Assembly: GCA_020853525.1 (NCBI GenBank)
Contig: JADYYS010000024.1
Coordinates: 1-64,000 of the forward strand
Direction of reading: 5' to 3'
DNA from: Ardenticatenales bacterium
GTDB taxonomy: Bacteria; Chloroflexota; Anaerolineae; Epilineales; Epilineaceae
Length of the DNA: 64,000 bases
Positions within the stretch are counted from its first letter, which is position 1. Each line of letters starts with the position of its first letter. This document shows, piece by piece, positions 52,917 to 63,542 of the stretch. Both the position numbers and the translations under genes were made by a program. Under the pieces are notes generated by a model. That model did no database searches. It worked only from the letters and a program-made list of their open reading frames with translations, and had not been told where the DNA came from.

Positions 52917-52963
52917 CGGTCCCCAGTCCCCCCGAACGTCAAGTGGTCCAAGTCAAACGCAAA

Positions 52964-53530
52964 TTACAACTCGGCCTCGGCTTCCGCCTCGACCGGATCG
53001 AACCCTTCACCGCCGACCACGCGCCGGAGCGCCGACAGCGCCCGATGCTGGAGGGCTTTGATCGCCCCTTCCGTCTTGCCCATGATCTCGGCGACCTCGA
53101 CGTTGCTGAGGCCTTCGACGAACTTCAAGGCAACCACCTGCTGCTGCTCGTCGGTCAGGAAGCGCATCCCGATCTTGAGCTGGTGCGAATGGAACAGGCC
53201 TTCGAACGTGCTCGCGAAGCTTTCCGCCGCCATCCATCGCTCGTCCAACTCGACCCCGTCGCGCTTCGTGGAGCGGCGGAAGTGGTCGACGACGAGATTG
53301 TGGGCGATACGGTACAACCACCCCTGCAGGCTGGTGTTCCAGCCACGATCCGTCCGCAGTGCTTCGAGCATGCGCACGAAGACGTCCGAGGTCAGATCCT
53401 CCGACAACGCGCTGTTGCCGGTGCGGTGGTAGATGTAGCTGTAGATCTTGCCCGCGTACCGATCGTAGATATCGGTCAGGGCTGCCGGCTCGAACACTTC
53501 CGCCTGCCGGCGCAGCATGGCTTCACTCAC
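52964..53530 (-). CDS. ECF-type RNA polymerase sigma factor
   Basis: A 188-residue protein. Region 2 is LTDIYDRYAGKIYSYIYHRTGNSALSEDLTSDVFVRMLEAL with WLYRIAHNLVVDHFRR; region 4 is LTDEQQQVVALKFVEGLSNVEVAEIMGKTEGAIKALQHRALSALRR. An acidic tail (EGFDPVEAEAEAEL) follows. A GTG start at 53530 has GGGAGA upstream; an ATG at 53518 is the alternative. It is followed after 47 bases by the DUF5667-type gene, the usual arrangement of a sigma factor and its partner. Target promoters are unknown; the envelope genes downstream are natural candidates. Confidence 0.93.
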   Translation of the reverse strand: MSEAMLRRQAEVFEPAALTDIYDRYAGKIYSYIYHRTGNSALSEDLTSDVFVRMLEALRTDRGWNTSLQGWLYRIAHNLVVDHFRRSTKRDGVELDERWMAAESFASTFEGLFHSHQLKIGMRFLTDEQQQVVALKFVEGLSNVEVAEIMGKTEGAIKALQHRALSALRRVVGGEGFDPVEAEAEAEL

Positions 53531-53648
53531 GATGCGTTCTCCCGTCCGGTTCGCTCATTAAGACGCGCCGAAGGTCGGATGGATACGGAGCCTGGATTGT
53601 CGATCGGAAGACCGGTTGACAGAGGGGGCGCTGCGGGTGGCCGTCGCG

Positions 53649-54950
53649 TCAACCGTCGCGCTGACCCGCGTCCGCGGCGGCCGGCCGCCCCTGGATGTCC
53701 CACGGAGCGCCCAGCGTGGCCGGCAGGAAGATCGCATGCGCCTTCTCGGCGGCGATGTCCGCGATCGTGCGCGCCCAGAGGCCGTCCTTGCCGCCGACAT
53801 ACAGGAGCTCGCACGTGCCGTTGAACCGCGCGGTAGCCATGACGTCCATGTACGGCTCGACCTGGAAGCCCGGGCCGGTGCCGGCCGGCAGCCGCAGCCG
53901 GTGCCACTGCGCCCCCGCGTCCTCGGACACGAAGAGCCCCAGACCCCACACGGACGCAAAGACCCAGCCGCCGCGCGGCCCGGCGACCACGCTGGCCACC
54001 TGCGAGGCGCGGAACGGCGTCGTGCCGACCGGCGCGCCCGGCCCGCCCGGCCCGCCGTCGGAGCCGTAGCCGGTGAACGTGGCGCCCCCGTTGTGTGAGA
54101 TCCGCAGGCCGTAGGAGCCCGGCGTGTTCGTGCCGGTCTTGGTGACCGATTCCCGCAGTCCGGCGTACACGATCCGCGCGTCGGCCGGGTCGACGGCGAT
54201 GGATTCCGCTGTGCGGCTGCGCATCGTCGCGTCGCCGACGGCGGTCCATGCCCCCGGCGCGTCGGACGCGGCGTCGGCGATCGTGAAGAGGCCGTCGCCG
54301 TCCAGCGACGCCCAGAGCCGCCCGTTGCGGTCCAGCGCCAGGTCCCAGAAGTAGCCGTTGAAGCGCTCGACGTCGCCGGTCAGCGTCGACCAGGGCTCGT
54401 CGCCGCGCTGCCGCCAGACATGGGCGCGCGCCTTCTCCGTGCCGAGCCCGACATCGTCGATCTGGTCCGTCGCCCCGGCGAACGTCGTGCCGTCGGCTGC
54501 CTCGATGGCGCGGGCGGTCCGGCCTTGCAGCAGCGTGACGCCCAGCACGCCGTCCGGCTCGGCGTGCACGATGCCCCCGCCGGCCAGGCCGGCCGCCAGG
54601 CGCCCGCTGTCGGGCCGCACCGCGACGCCCAGCACGGGCATCGTGCTCGGGTCGAACGCCGTGAACGGGTTGGAGGTCAGCGCGTTCAGGTCGATCGCCC
54701 GGACGGAGGCGCTGCCGGCGCCGCCGAGGCTGCTGGCGCGGTACGTCCCGGCGTACAGCCGCTGCCGCCCGGCCGCGACGTCGACGGCCAGCGACTGGGC
54801 GACGAACGGGTTCGGCAGCGGTACGTGCTGCCACCCCGCGGTCGTGCACGCCGCCTGGGGGGCGAGGGGCGCGGCATGGGCAAGGGCTGCCGGCATGCCG
54901 TGCGCAAGCGCGACGCCGATCGCCGCCGCGATCGCGAGACGTGATGTCAT
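53649..54950 (-). CDS. secreted WD/BNR-type propeller protein
   Basis: A 433-residue protein with a signal peptide (RLAIAAAIGVALAHGMPAALAHA). Repeated blades of the type LYAGTYRAS, LGVAVRPDSGRLAAGL, LALDRNGRLWASLDGDGLFTI, IAVDPADARIVYAGLRES, GLRISHNGGATFTGYG and GLGLFVSEDAGAQWHRL indicate a beta-propeller like those of photosystem-assembly or sialidase-related proteins. Near the end, KAHAIFLPATLGAPWDIQG carries the hydrophobic-LP motif seen in other secreted proteins here. GGAG lies six bases before the ATG. No catalytic residues identified. Confidence 0.82.
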   Translation of the reverse strand: MTSRLAIAAAIGVALAHGMPAALAHAAPLAPQAACTTAGWQHVPLPNPFVAQSLAVDVAAGRQRLYAGTYRASSLGGAGSASVRAIDLNALTSNPFTAFDPSTMPVLGVAVRPDSGRLAAGLAGGGIVHAEPDGVLGVTLLQGRTARAIEAADGTTFAGATDQIDDVGLGTEKARAHVWRQRGDEPWSTLTGDVERFNGYFWDLALDRNGRLWASLDGDGLFTIADAASDAPGAWTAVGDATMRSRTAESIAVDPADARIVYAGLRESVTKTGTNTPGSYGLRISHNGGATFTGYGSDGGPGGPGAPVGTTPFRASQVASVVAGPRGGWVFASVWGLGLFVSEDAGAQWHRLRLPAGTGPGFQVEPYMDVMATARFNGTCELLYVGGKDGLWARTIADIAAEKAHAIFLPATLGAPWDIQGRPAAADAGQRDG

Positions 54951-55030
54951 GTTGTGCTCCGCCGCGCCGCGTCGCCGCACGCGGCGCGGCGGCAACGGGT
55001 TGAGGTCGATCACGCGGGGGCTGCGAACCC

Positions 55031-58000
55031 TCATGGACCCACCGGCGTCGGGGTGATGAACGGCACGAAGAGGGTCGGGGTGACGGTGGGGTTCACCGGC
55101 GTGGCGGACGGGGGGTTCGCGGTCGGCCCCGGCTCGGGCGTCGGCGGGGGGGTCACGCCGGGCCAGAGCGTGGCGGTGGGCGTCGGGGTCGGCGGGGGCG
55201 GCGGCGGCGGGGTGGGGTACAGCACAACCGTGCGCAGCCAGTACGGGCGCGAGGCGTCGAAGGCCCCCCGGGTGTAGACGACGACGTGGACGACCTGCCT
55301 TGTGGGATACACCGGCCAGTCGAAGACCTCGTTGTCATCGCCGTCCCGGACCGCGTACGCATAGGTCGGGCATGGCGGCGACGTCGTCTGCCACGGGCCG
55401 ACGAGGATGTCGTAGTCCAGGTCGTTGGGCGGCCGCATCTCGGTGCGGTATTGGACGCCCGGTTCGAGCTCGAACTTGTAGTAGTCGCGGTTGCTCGTCG
55501 TGTTGCCGGTCAGCGGGGCGCGGACGATGAAGTCGATCGGGACGAGGATGGCGCTGGAGCACGTGTTGTTGCCCTCGAAGCTGTCCTTCATCGGCGTCGG
55601 TGTGCGTGTGGGCGTCGGGGAGGCCTTGGGGGTTTCGGAGGGGTTGGGCGTCGAGGTGCCGCGGTCGAACATCGTCACGCCGAGCTCGTACGTCGCGCTG
55701 CCGCCGCCCGACGGCCCGCGGTTGTCGACGGTGATGATCGCCTGGCCGTCGCCGGCCGCCTGGAACGTCACCTCGGACTCGAACGTGAGCGCCGACGCGT
55801 CGTCGCTCCAGCAGCCGAAGGTGTCGTTCCAGGGCGTGCAGCTCGTCCCGCCCGGAAGGTCGCCGACGGCCAGCACGGTGTCGACGCCGGCGGCGAGGCC
55901 CTTGGTGAAGACCCGGTACCATCGGCCGCCCTTCACCGGGAACGTCGCGAGGTCGATGTCGAAGTCGCTGCAGAAGTTGTGCTTCTGGGTCGTCGCGCTG
56001 TCGCCGATGCCTACCAGGATCGGCTTCTGCTGGCCGCGCGAGCTGTCAGGCTCGAACTCGTCCGGCTCGGTGCACGTGCGCGGCGACTGGCCGGGGGCGA
56101 GCGTCGGCGGAACGAGCGTCGGCAGCGGCGTGTTCGTCGGCTCCGGCGCGGGCGTGTCCGTGTCGCGGGGCGTCGCGGACGGGCCAGTGTCGGGCGTCGG
56201 TTCGTCCGGTGAGATGAAGACCTGCGTCGGCGCCGGGGTCGATGTCGGCGGCGGCTGCAGGAGCCACTGGTCGCCGACCGCGGTCTCCATCGTCGTCATG
56301 TTCTTGACGATGATCGCGTACTCCTGGCCGGTCGGCCATTGCTCGTTGAACGCGACCGGCGCCGAGAACGAACCGTCGGGCTGTGACCCCAATTGGGTGA
56401 CCGGGACCGTGCTGTCCCACTGGTCGGGCGGCACACCTGCCTCGCGGCGGGCGATCCAGACGGCCAGCGATGTGTCGGCGGGCCAGCCGGTGCCGCTGAT
56501 CACGGGGCTGCGCGGGTCGGTGAGGTCCACCCTTACGGTGCCGCCCGGTGCCTTGGCGGGCCCGTCGAGCTTGGGCGTCACCGCCCGCACCTCGCGCGCG
56601 TCGACGACGAGCGCCGCCGGGTCGGCGCTGTTCAGCTTGCCGTAGGCCACGATCGACTGGCCGCGCACGAGCGCGAGCGGGTCCGTGATCTCTTCACCGT
56701 CCGCGAGAAGGCGCGTCGTGCCGGGCACGTAGCGCATGGCGGAGACGCCGTCCGTGCCGTCCTCGATCATGAGGAGCCCGGTATCGGGGTCGTAGTTCAC
56801 GAACGTGCCCTCGAAACGGCCCTCGCTGGGGTCGAGCAGCGCCATCTCCTTGCCGTTCGGCCCGTCGAGGCACGTCGGGCAGACGTCCTCGCCGGTGTCG
56901 CGCTCGATCTTGGCGACGCTGGCGGCTTGGATCCCGTACCAGACGGCCACCGGGCGCGCCGCAGCGCGCGAAGTCTCGCTCGGGAAGAACACGTAGTGCG
57001 TGTCGTCCGTCTCCAGCAAGAGCCGGGCGCAGAACTCGCGCGGGTTGAGTTGGCGGGCGAACGCGTCGATCTGCGGGTCGGCCGTCGCCGTGCCCGCGCG
57101 CGTCACGGCGCCGCCGGTGCCCACCGCGCCGGTCGCGGCATCGGGCAGCTTGCCGATGAGCTGGACGCGCGGCAGCCGGCCGCCGTCGCACATGTCGTTC
57201 TCGGCGAAGACGCGGCCGGTGAACGTCAGTACCGTGGCCAGGCCGAGGACGATGCCGATCGCCGTCAGGCCGGCGCGGCGGTGCTCGTCGTCGGACAGCG
57301 GGCCGCTGTTGGCCATCAGGCGGCTGCCGCGAAGTTGAACGAAGGCGGCGTTCAAGGCCGGATAGCGGAGGCGCCAGTCGGCCGGCGGCTGCCACGTGCC
57401 GAGCCGTATACATAGGAGGCGCCAGAGGGTCCAAAGGGGCACGGCCAGCGCGACGAGGACGGCCAGGAGGCCGAGCCTGGCGTACCACTCGCCCGTCTTC
57501 CAGAGTCCGAACACGGCGCCGAGCCAGCCGCTGACGGGCAGCGACCGCCCGACGGCGCCGCCGGCCTGTACGGCTTGCGGGATGAGGACGTAGTAGCCGG
57601 CGAAGAAGGCGATGAACAGCCCGAAGACGACGATCGGCCGTCCGGGCGAGCGCACGGTGTCCCGCAGCAGCCGACGTGCCAGGAGATAGCACGCCACCGG
57701 GATCGCGGCGAAGAGGGCGATGACGAGGAGGAGCGCCAGCAGGATGAGCGGGCTGGCGAGCAGCGTGGCCAGCGTCAGGCCGACGACGTTCCCCAGCCCG
57801 GCGAGGAGGTTGGCGGGGTCAGTGAACGTGATCAGGCCGGCATCCGTCAGCCGGAACCCGCCGACGAAGTACGACCGGCGGTAGAGCCAGCCCCAGAACT
57901 GGACGAGGACGAGGAGCGCGACGGCCAGCCCCAACAGCGTGGCCGGCGTCATCGGCGGCAGCCACGACAGCCAGCCGCCCTCGCCGCGCGCCGCCGTCCA

Positions 58001-58465
58001 CACACCGCCGAGGCGACCGCCGAAGCCGCCGCCCGGGTCGTCCGGGGCGCTGCGCCCGCCGCCGGCCGGAACCCCTCCGCGCGGCGCCCGGCCGCGGCGT
58101 TCGACATACGCACTGCCGAGGTCGATGCTGTCGACGACGGCGCCTTCGAGCTTGGCCTCGGTCAGGTCGGCGCCGGTGACGTCGGCCCAGGCCAGGTTCA
58201 CGCGGCCGAGGTCCGCCTGCCGCATGTTCGCGCCGCGCAGGACCGACCAGCGGGCATCGGCTTGGCGCAGCACCGTCGCGTGCAGATCGGCGCCTTCGAG
58301 GATCGTCCAGCGCAGGTCGGCATTCGTGAGGTCGGCCCGGCTGAGGTCGGCGCCCCGCAGGTTGAGGCTGGAGAGGTCAACGCCACGCAGGTCGAGCCCC
58401 GAGAGGTCGACGGCGCCCTGTGTCTGCTCGATGCGCTCGATGATCTGTTCGCGGGAAAGGGTCAT
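55031..58465 (-). CDS. pentapeptide-repeat / multi-helix membrane / PPC-like fusion protein
   Basis: A 1144-residue protein with an unusual order. A short helix (MTLSREQIIERIEQTQG) precedes about 18 pentapeptide repeats (A/C-D/N-L-x-x; about 17-110), which form a right-handed beta-helix inside the cell. A Gly-rich linker is followed by about six transmembrane helices (about 170-430), then an external part: a DUF5666-like segment (LDPSEGRFEGTFVNYDPDTGLLMIEDG), an Ig-like segment, a Pro/Thr linker, and two PPC-like domains (DEFEPDSSRGQQKPILVG...; EGNNTCSSAILVPIDF...). It ends in a Pro/Thr tail with TLFVPFITPTPVGP. It could transmit information across the membrane, but this is speculation. Confidence 0.8.
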   Translation of the reverse strand: MTLSREQIIERIEQTQGAVDLSGLDLRGVDLSSLNLRGADLSRADLTNADLRWTILEGADLHATVLRQADARWSVLRGANMRQADLGRVNLAWADVTGADLTEAKLEGAVVDSIDLGSAYVERRGRAPRGGVPAGGGRSAPDDPGGGFGGRLGGVWTAARGEGGWLSWLPPMTPATLLGLAVALLVLVQFWGWLYRRSYFVGGFRLTDAGLITFTDPANLLAGLGNVVGLTLATLLASPLILLALLLVIALFAAIPVACYLLARRLLRDTVRSPGRPIVVFGLFIAFFAGYYVLIPQAVQAGGAVGRSLPVSGWLGAVFGLWKTGEWYARLGLLAVLVALAVPLWTLWRLLCIRLGTWQPPADWRLRYPALNAAFVQLRGSRLMANSGPLSDDEHRRAGLTAIGIVLGLATVLTFTGRVFAENDMCDGGRLPRVQLIGKLPDAATGAVGTGGAVTRAGTATADPQIDAFARQLNPREFCARLLLETDDTHYVFFPSETSRAAARPVAVWYGIQAASVAKIERDTGEDVCPTCLDGPNGKEMALLDPSEGRFEGTFVNYDPDTGLLMIEDGTDGVSAMRYVPGTTRLLADGEEITDPLALVRGQSIVAYGKLNSADPAALVVDAREVRAVTPKLDGPAKAPGGTVRVDLTDPRSPVISGTGWPADTSLAVWIARREAGVPPDQWDSTVPVTQLGSQPDGSFSAPVAFNEQWPTGQEYAIIVKNMTTMETAVGDQWLLQPPPTSTPAPTQVFISPDEPTPDTGPSATPRDTDTPAPEPTNTPLPTLVPPTLAPGQSPRTCTEPDEFEPDSSRGQQKPILVGIGDSATTQKHNFCSDFDIDLATFPVKGGRWYRVFTKGLAAGVDTVLAVGDLPGGTSCTPWNDTFGCWSDDASALTFESEVTFQAAGDGQAIITVDNRGPSGGGSATYELGVTMFDRGTSTPNPSETPKASPTPTRTPTPMKDSFEGNNTCSSAILVPIDFIVRAPLTGNTTSNRDYYKFELEPGVQYRTEMRPPNDLDYDILVGPWQTTSPPCPTYAYAVRDGDDNEVFDWPVYPTRQVVHVVVYTRGAFDASRPYWLRTVVLYPTPPPPPPPTPTPTATLWPGVTPPPTPEPGPTANPPSATPVNPTVTPTLFVPFITPTPVGP

Positions 58466-58519
58466 GGGTCCGTTGCCTTTGGCCTCGGGGCGGGATGATA
58501 GCACACGGGGTTCAGCCGC

Positions 58520-58575
58520 CTGTCTCGATCAGGCCGCTTCGATCAGGTTGCTTCGATCAGGTTGCTTCGATCAGG
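58520..58575. repeat. 14-bp tandem repeats overlapping the gpmI stop codon
   Basis: Four units ending in TTCGATCAGG or CTCGATCAGG: 58520-58533, 58534-58547, 58548-58561 and 58562-58575; the last two are identical. The gpmI stop (58557-58559) lies inside the third unit. Because 14 is not a multiple of three, each copy shifts the frame, so copy number decides where the protein ends. Confidence 0.8.
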
Positions 58576-60191
58576 CAGTGCCCCGTCATGGGCGGCGGGG
58601 CGGCGATGCCGAGGAGCGCGAGCAGCGTCGGGGCCACGTCGGACAGTCGGCCGTTCGCCAGGGCGATCCCCGGTTCACCTTCCCCGCGCTGCGCGTACGC
58701 CGACCCGACGAGGACGATCGGCACCGGGTTCGTCGTGTGCGCCGTGTGCGGCGCGCCGGTCACGGGATCGATCATCATCTCGGCGTTGCCGTGATCAGCC
58801 GTCACGAGCGCCACGCCGCCGCGTGCCAGCAGCGCCTCGACGATGCGGCCGAGACAGGCGTCCGTTGTCTCGACGGCCTGCACCGTCGCGGCCAGGTCGC
58901 CGGTGTGGCCGACCATGTCCGGGTTGGCGAAGTTCACGACGATCAGGTCGTCCCCGCCGTCGGCGATCCGCGCGACGACGAGGGCGCACAGCGCCGGCGC
59001 GCTCATCGCCGGCTGGAGGTCGTACGTGGCGACGCCGGGCGACGGAATGAGCTGCCGCTCCTCGCCCGGGAAGGGCGCCTCCCGTCCGCCGTTGTAGAAG
59101 TACGTCACGTGGGCGTACTTCTCGGTCTCGGCGGTGTGGAACTGGCGCATGCCCGCCTCGCTCACGACGCGGGCCAGCGGCTGGGCGACGTCGTCGGACG
59201 GGAACGCGACGGCGGCGGTCTGCGCATCGGCGTACTGCGTCAGCGTCACGACGTCGATCCGCGCGAGCTGCCGCCGCTCGAAGCCGGCGAAGGTCGGATC
59301 GGTCAGAGCCGCCAGCAGTTGGCGCATGCGATCCGCGCGGAAGTTGAACAACACGACGGCATCGCCGTCCGACACGCGGGCCAGCGGCCGACCGTCCGCG
59401 TCCGAGAGGACGGTCGGGGGGATGAACTCGTCCGTCGTGCCGGCGTCGTATGCCGCCTGCACCGCCGCCTCGGCCGACGGAGCGGTCGAGCCGACCCCGT
59501 CGACGATGGCCCGCCACGCCAGCGCGGTGCGGTCCCACCGCTTGTCACGGTCCATCCCGAAGTAGCGCCCGCCGATCGTGGCGAACCGCCCGATGCCCAC
59601 GCGCGCGAAGTCGGCCTCGGCCGCGCGCACGAAGCCGAGCGCGCTCTGGGGAGCGGTGTCGCGTCCGTCCGTGAACGCATGGACCCAGACGCTGGTCACG
59701 CTCGCGGCGCGCGCTGCAGACAGCAGAGCGATCAGGTGCCCCGAAGTTGCGTGAACGCCGCCGTCGCCCAGCAGTCCGATGAAATGGACGGCGGAGCCGC
59801 GCGCGCGCGCGCCATCGAAAGCCGCGCGCAGCGCGGGGTTCTCGCTGAACGTGCCGGCCGCCGCATCGGCGTTCAGGCGCGTCAGGTCCTGCAGGACGAT
59901 GAAGCCGGCGCCGAGGTTCAGGTGGCCGACCTCGCTGTTGCCCATCTGGCCCGCCGGCAGGCCGACGTCGAGGCCGGAGGCGATCAGCTCGGCGTGCGGG
60001 TAGGCGGTCAGAAGTGCGTCCATCGTCGGCGTGTGGGCCAACGACACGGCGTTGCCGGGGCCGGGCGGGGCAAGCCCCCAGCCGTCGAGGATGATCAGCG
60101 CCACGGGGCGGGCGGTGGTCGGGATGGCGGTGCCGGTGCCTTCGGGGGCGGGCACCGGGGCGGGCATGGGAGAGGCATCGGCTGTCGGCAT
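58557..60191 (-). CDS. gpmI: 2,3-bisphosphoglycerate-independent phosphoglycerate mutase
   Basis: A protein of about 544 residues with the alkaline-phosphatase-fold signatures: ALIILDGWG, the phospho-serine loop GQMGNSEVGHLNLGAG, HAFTDGRDT, GRYFGMDRDKRWDR, FNFRADRMRQLL, KYAHVTYFYNGG, VNFANPDMVGHTG and VTADHGNAE. It interconverts 3- and 2-phosphoglycerate in glycolysis using two Mn ions. I chose the ATG at 60191, with GGAG nine bases upstream; the ATG at 60206 overlaps that site and would add five residues. The first 25 residues are Ala/Pro-rich and not conserved. The C-terminus is affected by a tandem repeat. Confidence 0.95.
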   Translation of the reverse strand: MPTADASPMPAPVPAPEGTGTAIPTTARPVALIILDGWGLAPPGPGNAVSLAHTPTMDALLTAYPHAELIASGLDVGLPAGQMGNSEVGHLNLGAGFIVLQDLTRLNADAAAGTFSENPALRAAFDGARARGSAVHFIGLLGDGGVHATSGHLIALLSAARAASVTSVWVHAFTDGRDTAPQSALGFVRAAEADFARVGIGRFATIGGRYFGMDRDKRWDRTALAWRAIVDGVGSTAPSAEAAVQAAYDAGTTDEFIPPTVLSDADGRPLARVSDGDAVVLFNFRADRMRQLLAALTDPTFAGFERRQLARIDVVTLTQYADAQTAAVAFPSDDVAQPLARVVSEAGMRQFHTAETEKYAHVTYFYNGGREAPFPGEERQLIPSPGVATYDLQPAMSAPALCALVVARIADGGDDLIVVNFANPDMVGHTGDLAATVQAVETTDACLGRIVEALLARGGVALVTADHGNAEMMIDPVTGAPHTAHTTNPVPIVLVGSAYAQRGEGEPGIALANGRLSDVAPTLLALLGIAAPPPMTGHCLIEAT

Positions 60192-60280
60192 GGTGCTTGG
60201 CTCCATGAAGGTGGCGGACAGGATGGGCAGACGGGGTGAGGGGGGGCTGAGGGGGGAGTGAGGTTATGGGGGACGGGCAA

Positions 60281-62098
60281 CTACCGCAACGCCCGCCACA
60301 CATCCGCCTCCACCAGCCGTTCCACCGGCGCCCGGTCGTCGGTAAGGATGCGCGCGTCGGCGGACAGCGGCATCGTCATCCGCCATCGCCCCGCCATCGC
60401 GTCCGCCGCCGCGCGAGCGACGTGCATCGCGCCGTCAGGCGAAAGCGACGTGCGCCGCGCCTCGAACGCCCCCGGCCCGGGCGGCGCGCCGGACGCGACG
60501 AGCACGCGATTGTACGCATCCGGCCGTTCGATCCGGCCGATCCAGCCGAAGACCCCTCCCAGCGTCGCCGCTGCGCTGCCGGTGAGCGCCCCCCCGTCGC
60601 CGGCAGGGTCGACGAGGTTGAGGGCGACGACGCCGCCGGGGGCGAGACAGCGGTGGGCGAGCGTGAAGAACTCGCGGGTCATGAGATGGAAGGGCGGGTA
60701 GGGGCCGCGGTAGGCGTCGAGGGCGATGAGGTCGTAGGGGGGGAGGGGGAGGATGCTTGGCGAAACGGGAGGGACGGCGACGGTTGAGGCGCATCGCGCG
60801 TTCATCCAGATCCGGCCGTCGGCGATGTGGACGGTCAGGCCGGGGATGTCGTCGAGGGACATGTGGGCGCGGGCGATCGCGACGACATCCGGGTCGATCT
60901 CGACGCCGTCGATCTGCACGCCGGGCCACGCCGCGGCGAGGGTACGGGCGACGGTGCCGCCGGCGAGGCCGATGACGAGGGCGCGTCGGACGGCGGGCGG
61001 CGCGTCGCCGGGGGCGAGGAGGGGGGCGGCGGCCATGTCGTCCCAGACCGTGCCGGTGAGGGCGCGGTCGGCGTCGTGGATCGACTGGACGGCGGCGCCT
61101 TCGTCGAAGAGCAGGAAGCGGCGGCCGGCGGATTCGACGATCTCGATGTAGTGGGTGCGGCCCTCGCGCCAGGCGACGAGCCGGGCGCCGTCCGTGCGGT
61201 CGCCGTGCCCGACGGGGGGCTGAGCGGCGGCCGTGCGCGTTGCGGCGACGACAACAGCCGCGAGGCAGGCGAAGGCGGCGGCCATCGCGTAGGCGAGGCG
61301 AGAACGCGAGCGGGCGGGTTCGGCGACGAGTGCGATGGCGGCGACGAGCGTCAGCGCTGCGCCCCATGCGGCGAAGGACAGGCGGACGCCGAGGAGCGGG
61401 AGCGTGCCGAACGCGGTGCCGAAAGTGCCGAGGAGGCTGCCGAGGGTCGACCATGCCAGGATGCGTCCGCTGCCGCCCGCCGGTGCCGGGCCGCGTGCGG
61501 TGGGATCCGCCGCCGACGGCGCGGCGCCGGGCCGCGGGCCGTCGCCGCGCCGCGAACCGGCGATGACGAGCGGCACGACCATGCCGAGGAAGATCGTCGG
61601 CAGGGCGACGAACGTCGCAGCCACTGCAAGCGCCGCCGCCGCGACGCGCGCATCCATGTTGGCCGTCGCGCGCTGGCCGGCGTAGAGCGCGTACGGAGCG
61701 AGGCCCCATGCCGCCGCCACGAACAACCCGCCGATGGCGGCAACGTTGGCGGCGCTGTGGCGGCAGGCGGCCGCGGTTTCCTCGACCGGCGACAGCGGGC
61801 CCGCCGGTCGGGCCCACGGTTGCCAGCCGCGACCGGCTGCCGCACGGCGGACGTCGAGCCCGCTGAGCGCGCTTCCGGCCGCCAGCCCGGCCAGCGTCAG
61901 CCCGATCAGCGTCGCCCAGACCGGCATCGACATCCCGAAGCTCGGCGCGAGCAGGCGGGCACCGGCGATCTCGAGGGACATCGTGGCGGCGCCGCACGAG
62001 AAGGCGAGGGCGTCGGCAACGAAACGGGGCGGGCCGGCTGGCCCGCCCCGTGGTTCGGCAGACGGATGCGGTGTGGCGGTCGGCAGCGACGTCGTCAT
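60281..62098 (-). CDS. membrane-fused spermidine synthase-like protein
   Basis: A 605-residue protein. The N-terminal part has about eight helices (about 28-320) of the type fused to spermidine synthases, including FSCGAATMSLEIAGARLLAPSFG and STLGSLLGTFGTAFGTLPLLGVR. The C-terminal methyltransferase-like fold (about 330-605) has VIGLAGGTVARTLAAAWPGVQIDGVEIDPDVV, the conserved acidic loop ALDAYRGPYPPFHLMTREFF and ILTDDRAPVE. It may transfer aminopropyl groups or act on another small substrate; the fused membrane part is common in environmental bacteria but its role is not established. It lies between clpX and gpmI on the same strand. Confidence 0.85.
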   Translation of the reverse strand: MTTSLPTATPHPSAEPRGGPAGPPRFVADALAFSCGAATMSLEIAGARLLAPSFGMSMPVWATLIGLTLAGLAAGSALSGLDVRRAAAGRGWQPWARPAGPLSPVEETAAACRHSAANVAAIGGLFVAAAWGLAPYALYAGQRATANMDARVAAAALAVAATFVALPTIFLGMVVPLVIAGSRRGDGPRPGAAPSAADPTARGPAPAGGSGRILAWSTLGSLLGTFGTAFGTLPLLGVRLSFAAWGAALTLVAAIALVAEPARSRSRLAYAMAAAFACLAAVVVAATRTAAAQPPVGHGDRTDGARLVAWREGRTHYIEIVESAGRRFLLFDEGAAVQSIHDADRALTGTVWDDMAAAPLLAPGDAPPAVRRALVIGLAGGTVARTLAAAWPGVQIDGVEIDPDVVAIARAHMSLDDIPGLTVHIADGRIWMNARCASTVAVPPVSPSILPLPPYDLIALDAYRGPYPPFHLMTREFFTLAHRCLAPGGVVALNLVDPAGDGGALTGSAAATLGGVFGWIGRIERPDAYNRVLVASGAPPGPGAFEARRTSLSPDGAMHVARAAADAMAGRWRMTMPLSADARILTDDRAPVERLVEADVWRALR

Positions 62099-62130
62099 CG
62101 CGTCGTCGGCCCGGCCCGAACGCCGGCGCG

Positions 62131-63501
<1,371 letters not shown>

Positions 63502-63542
63502 CTGGGGCACTCCGGTGTTCGCGGGGCGACGCGGTACGTGGC

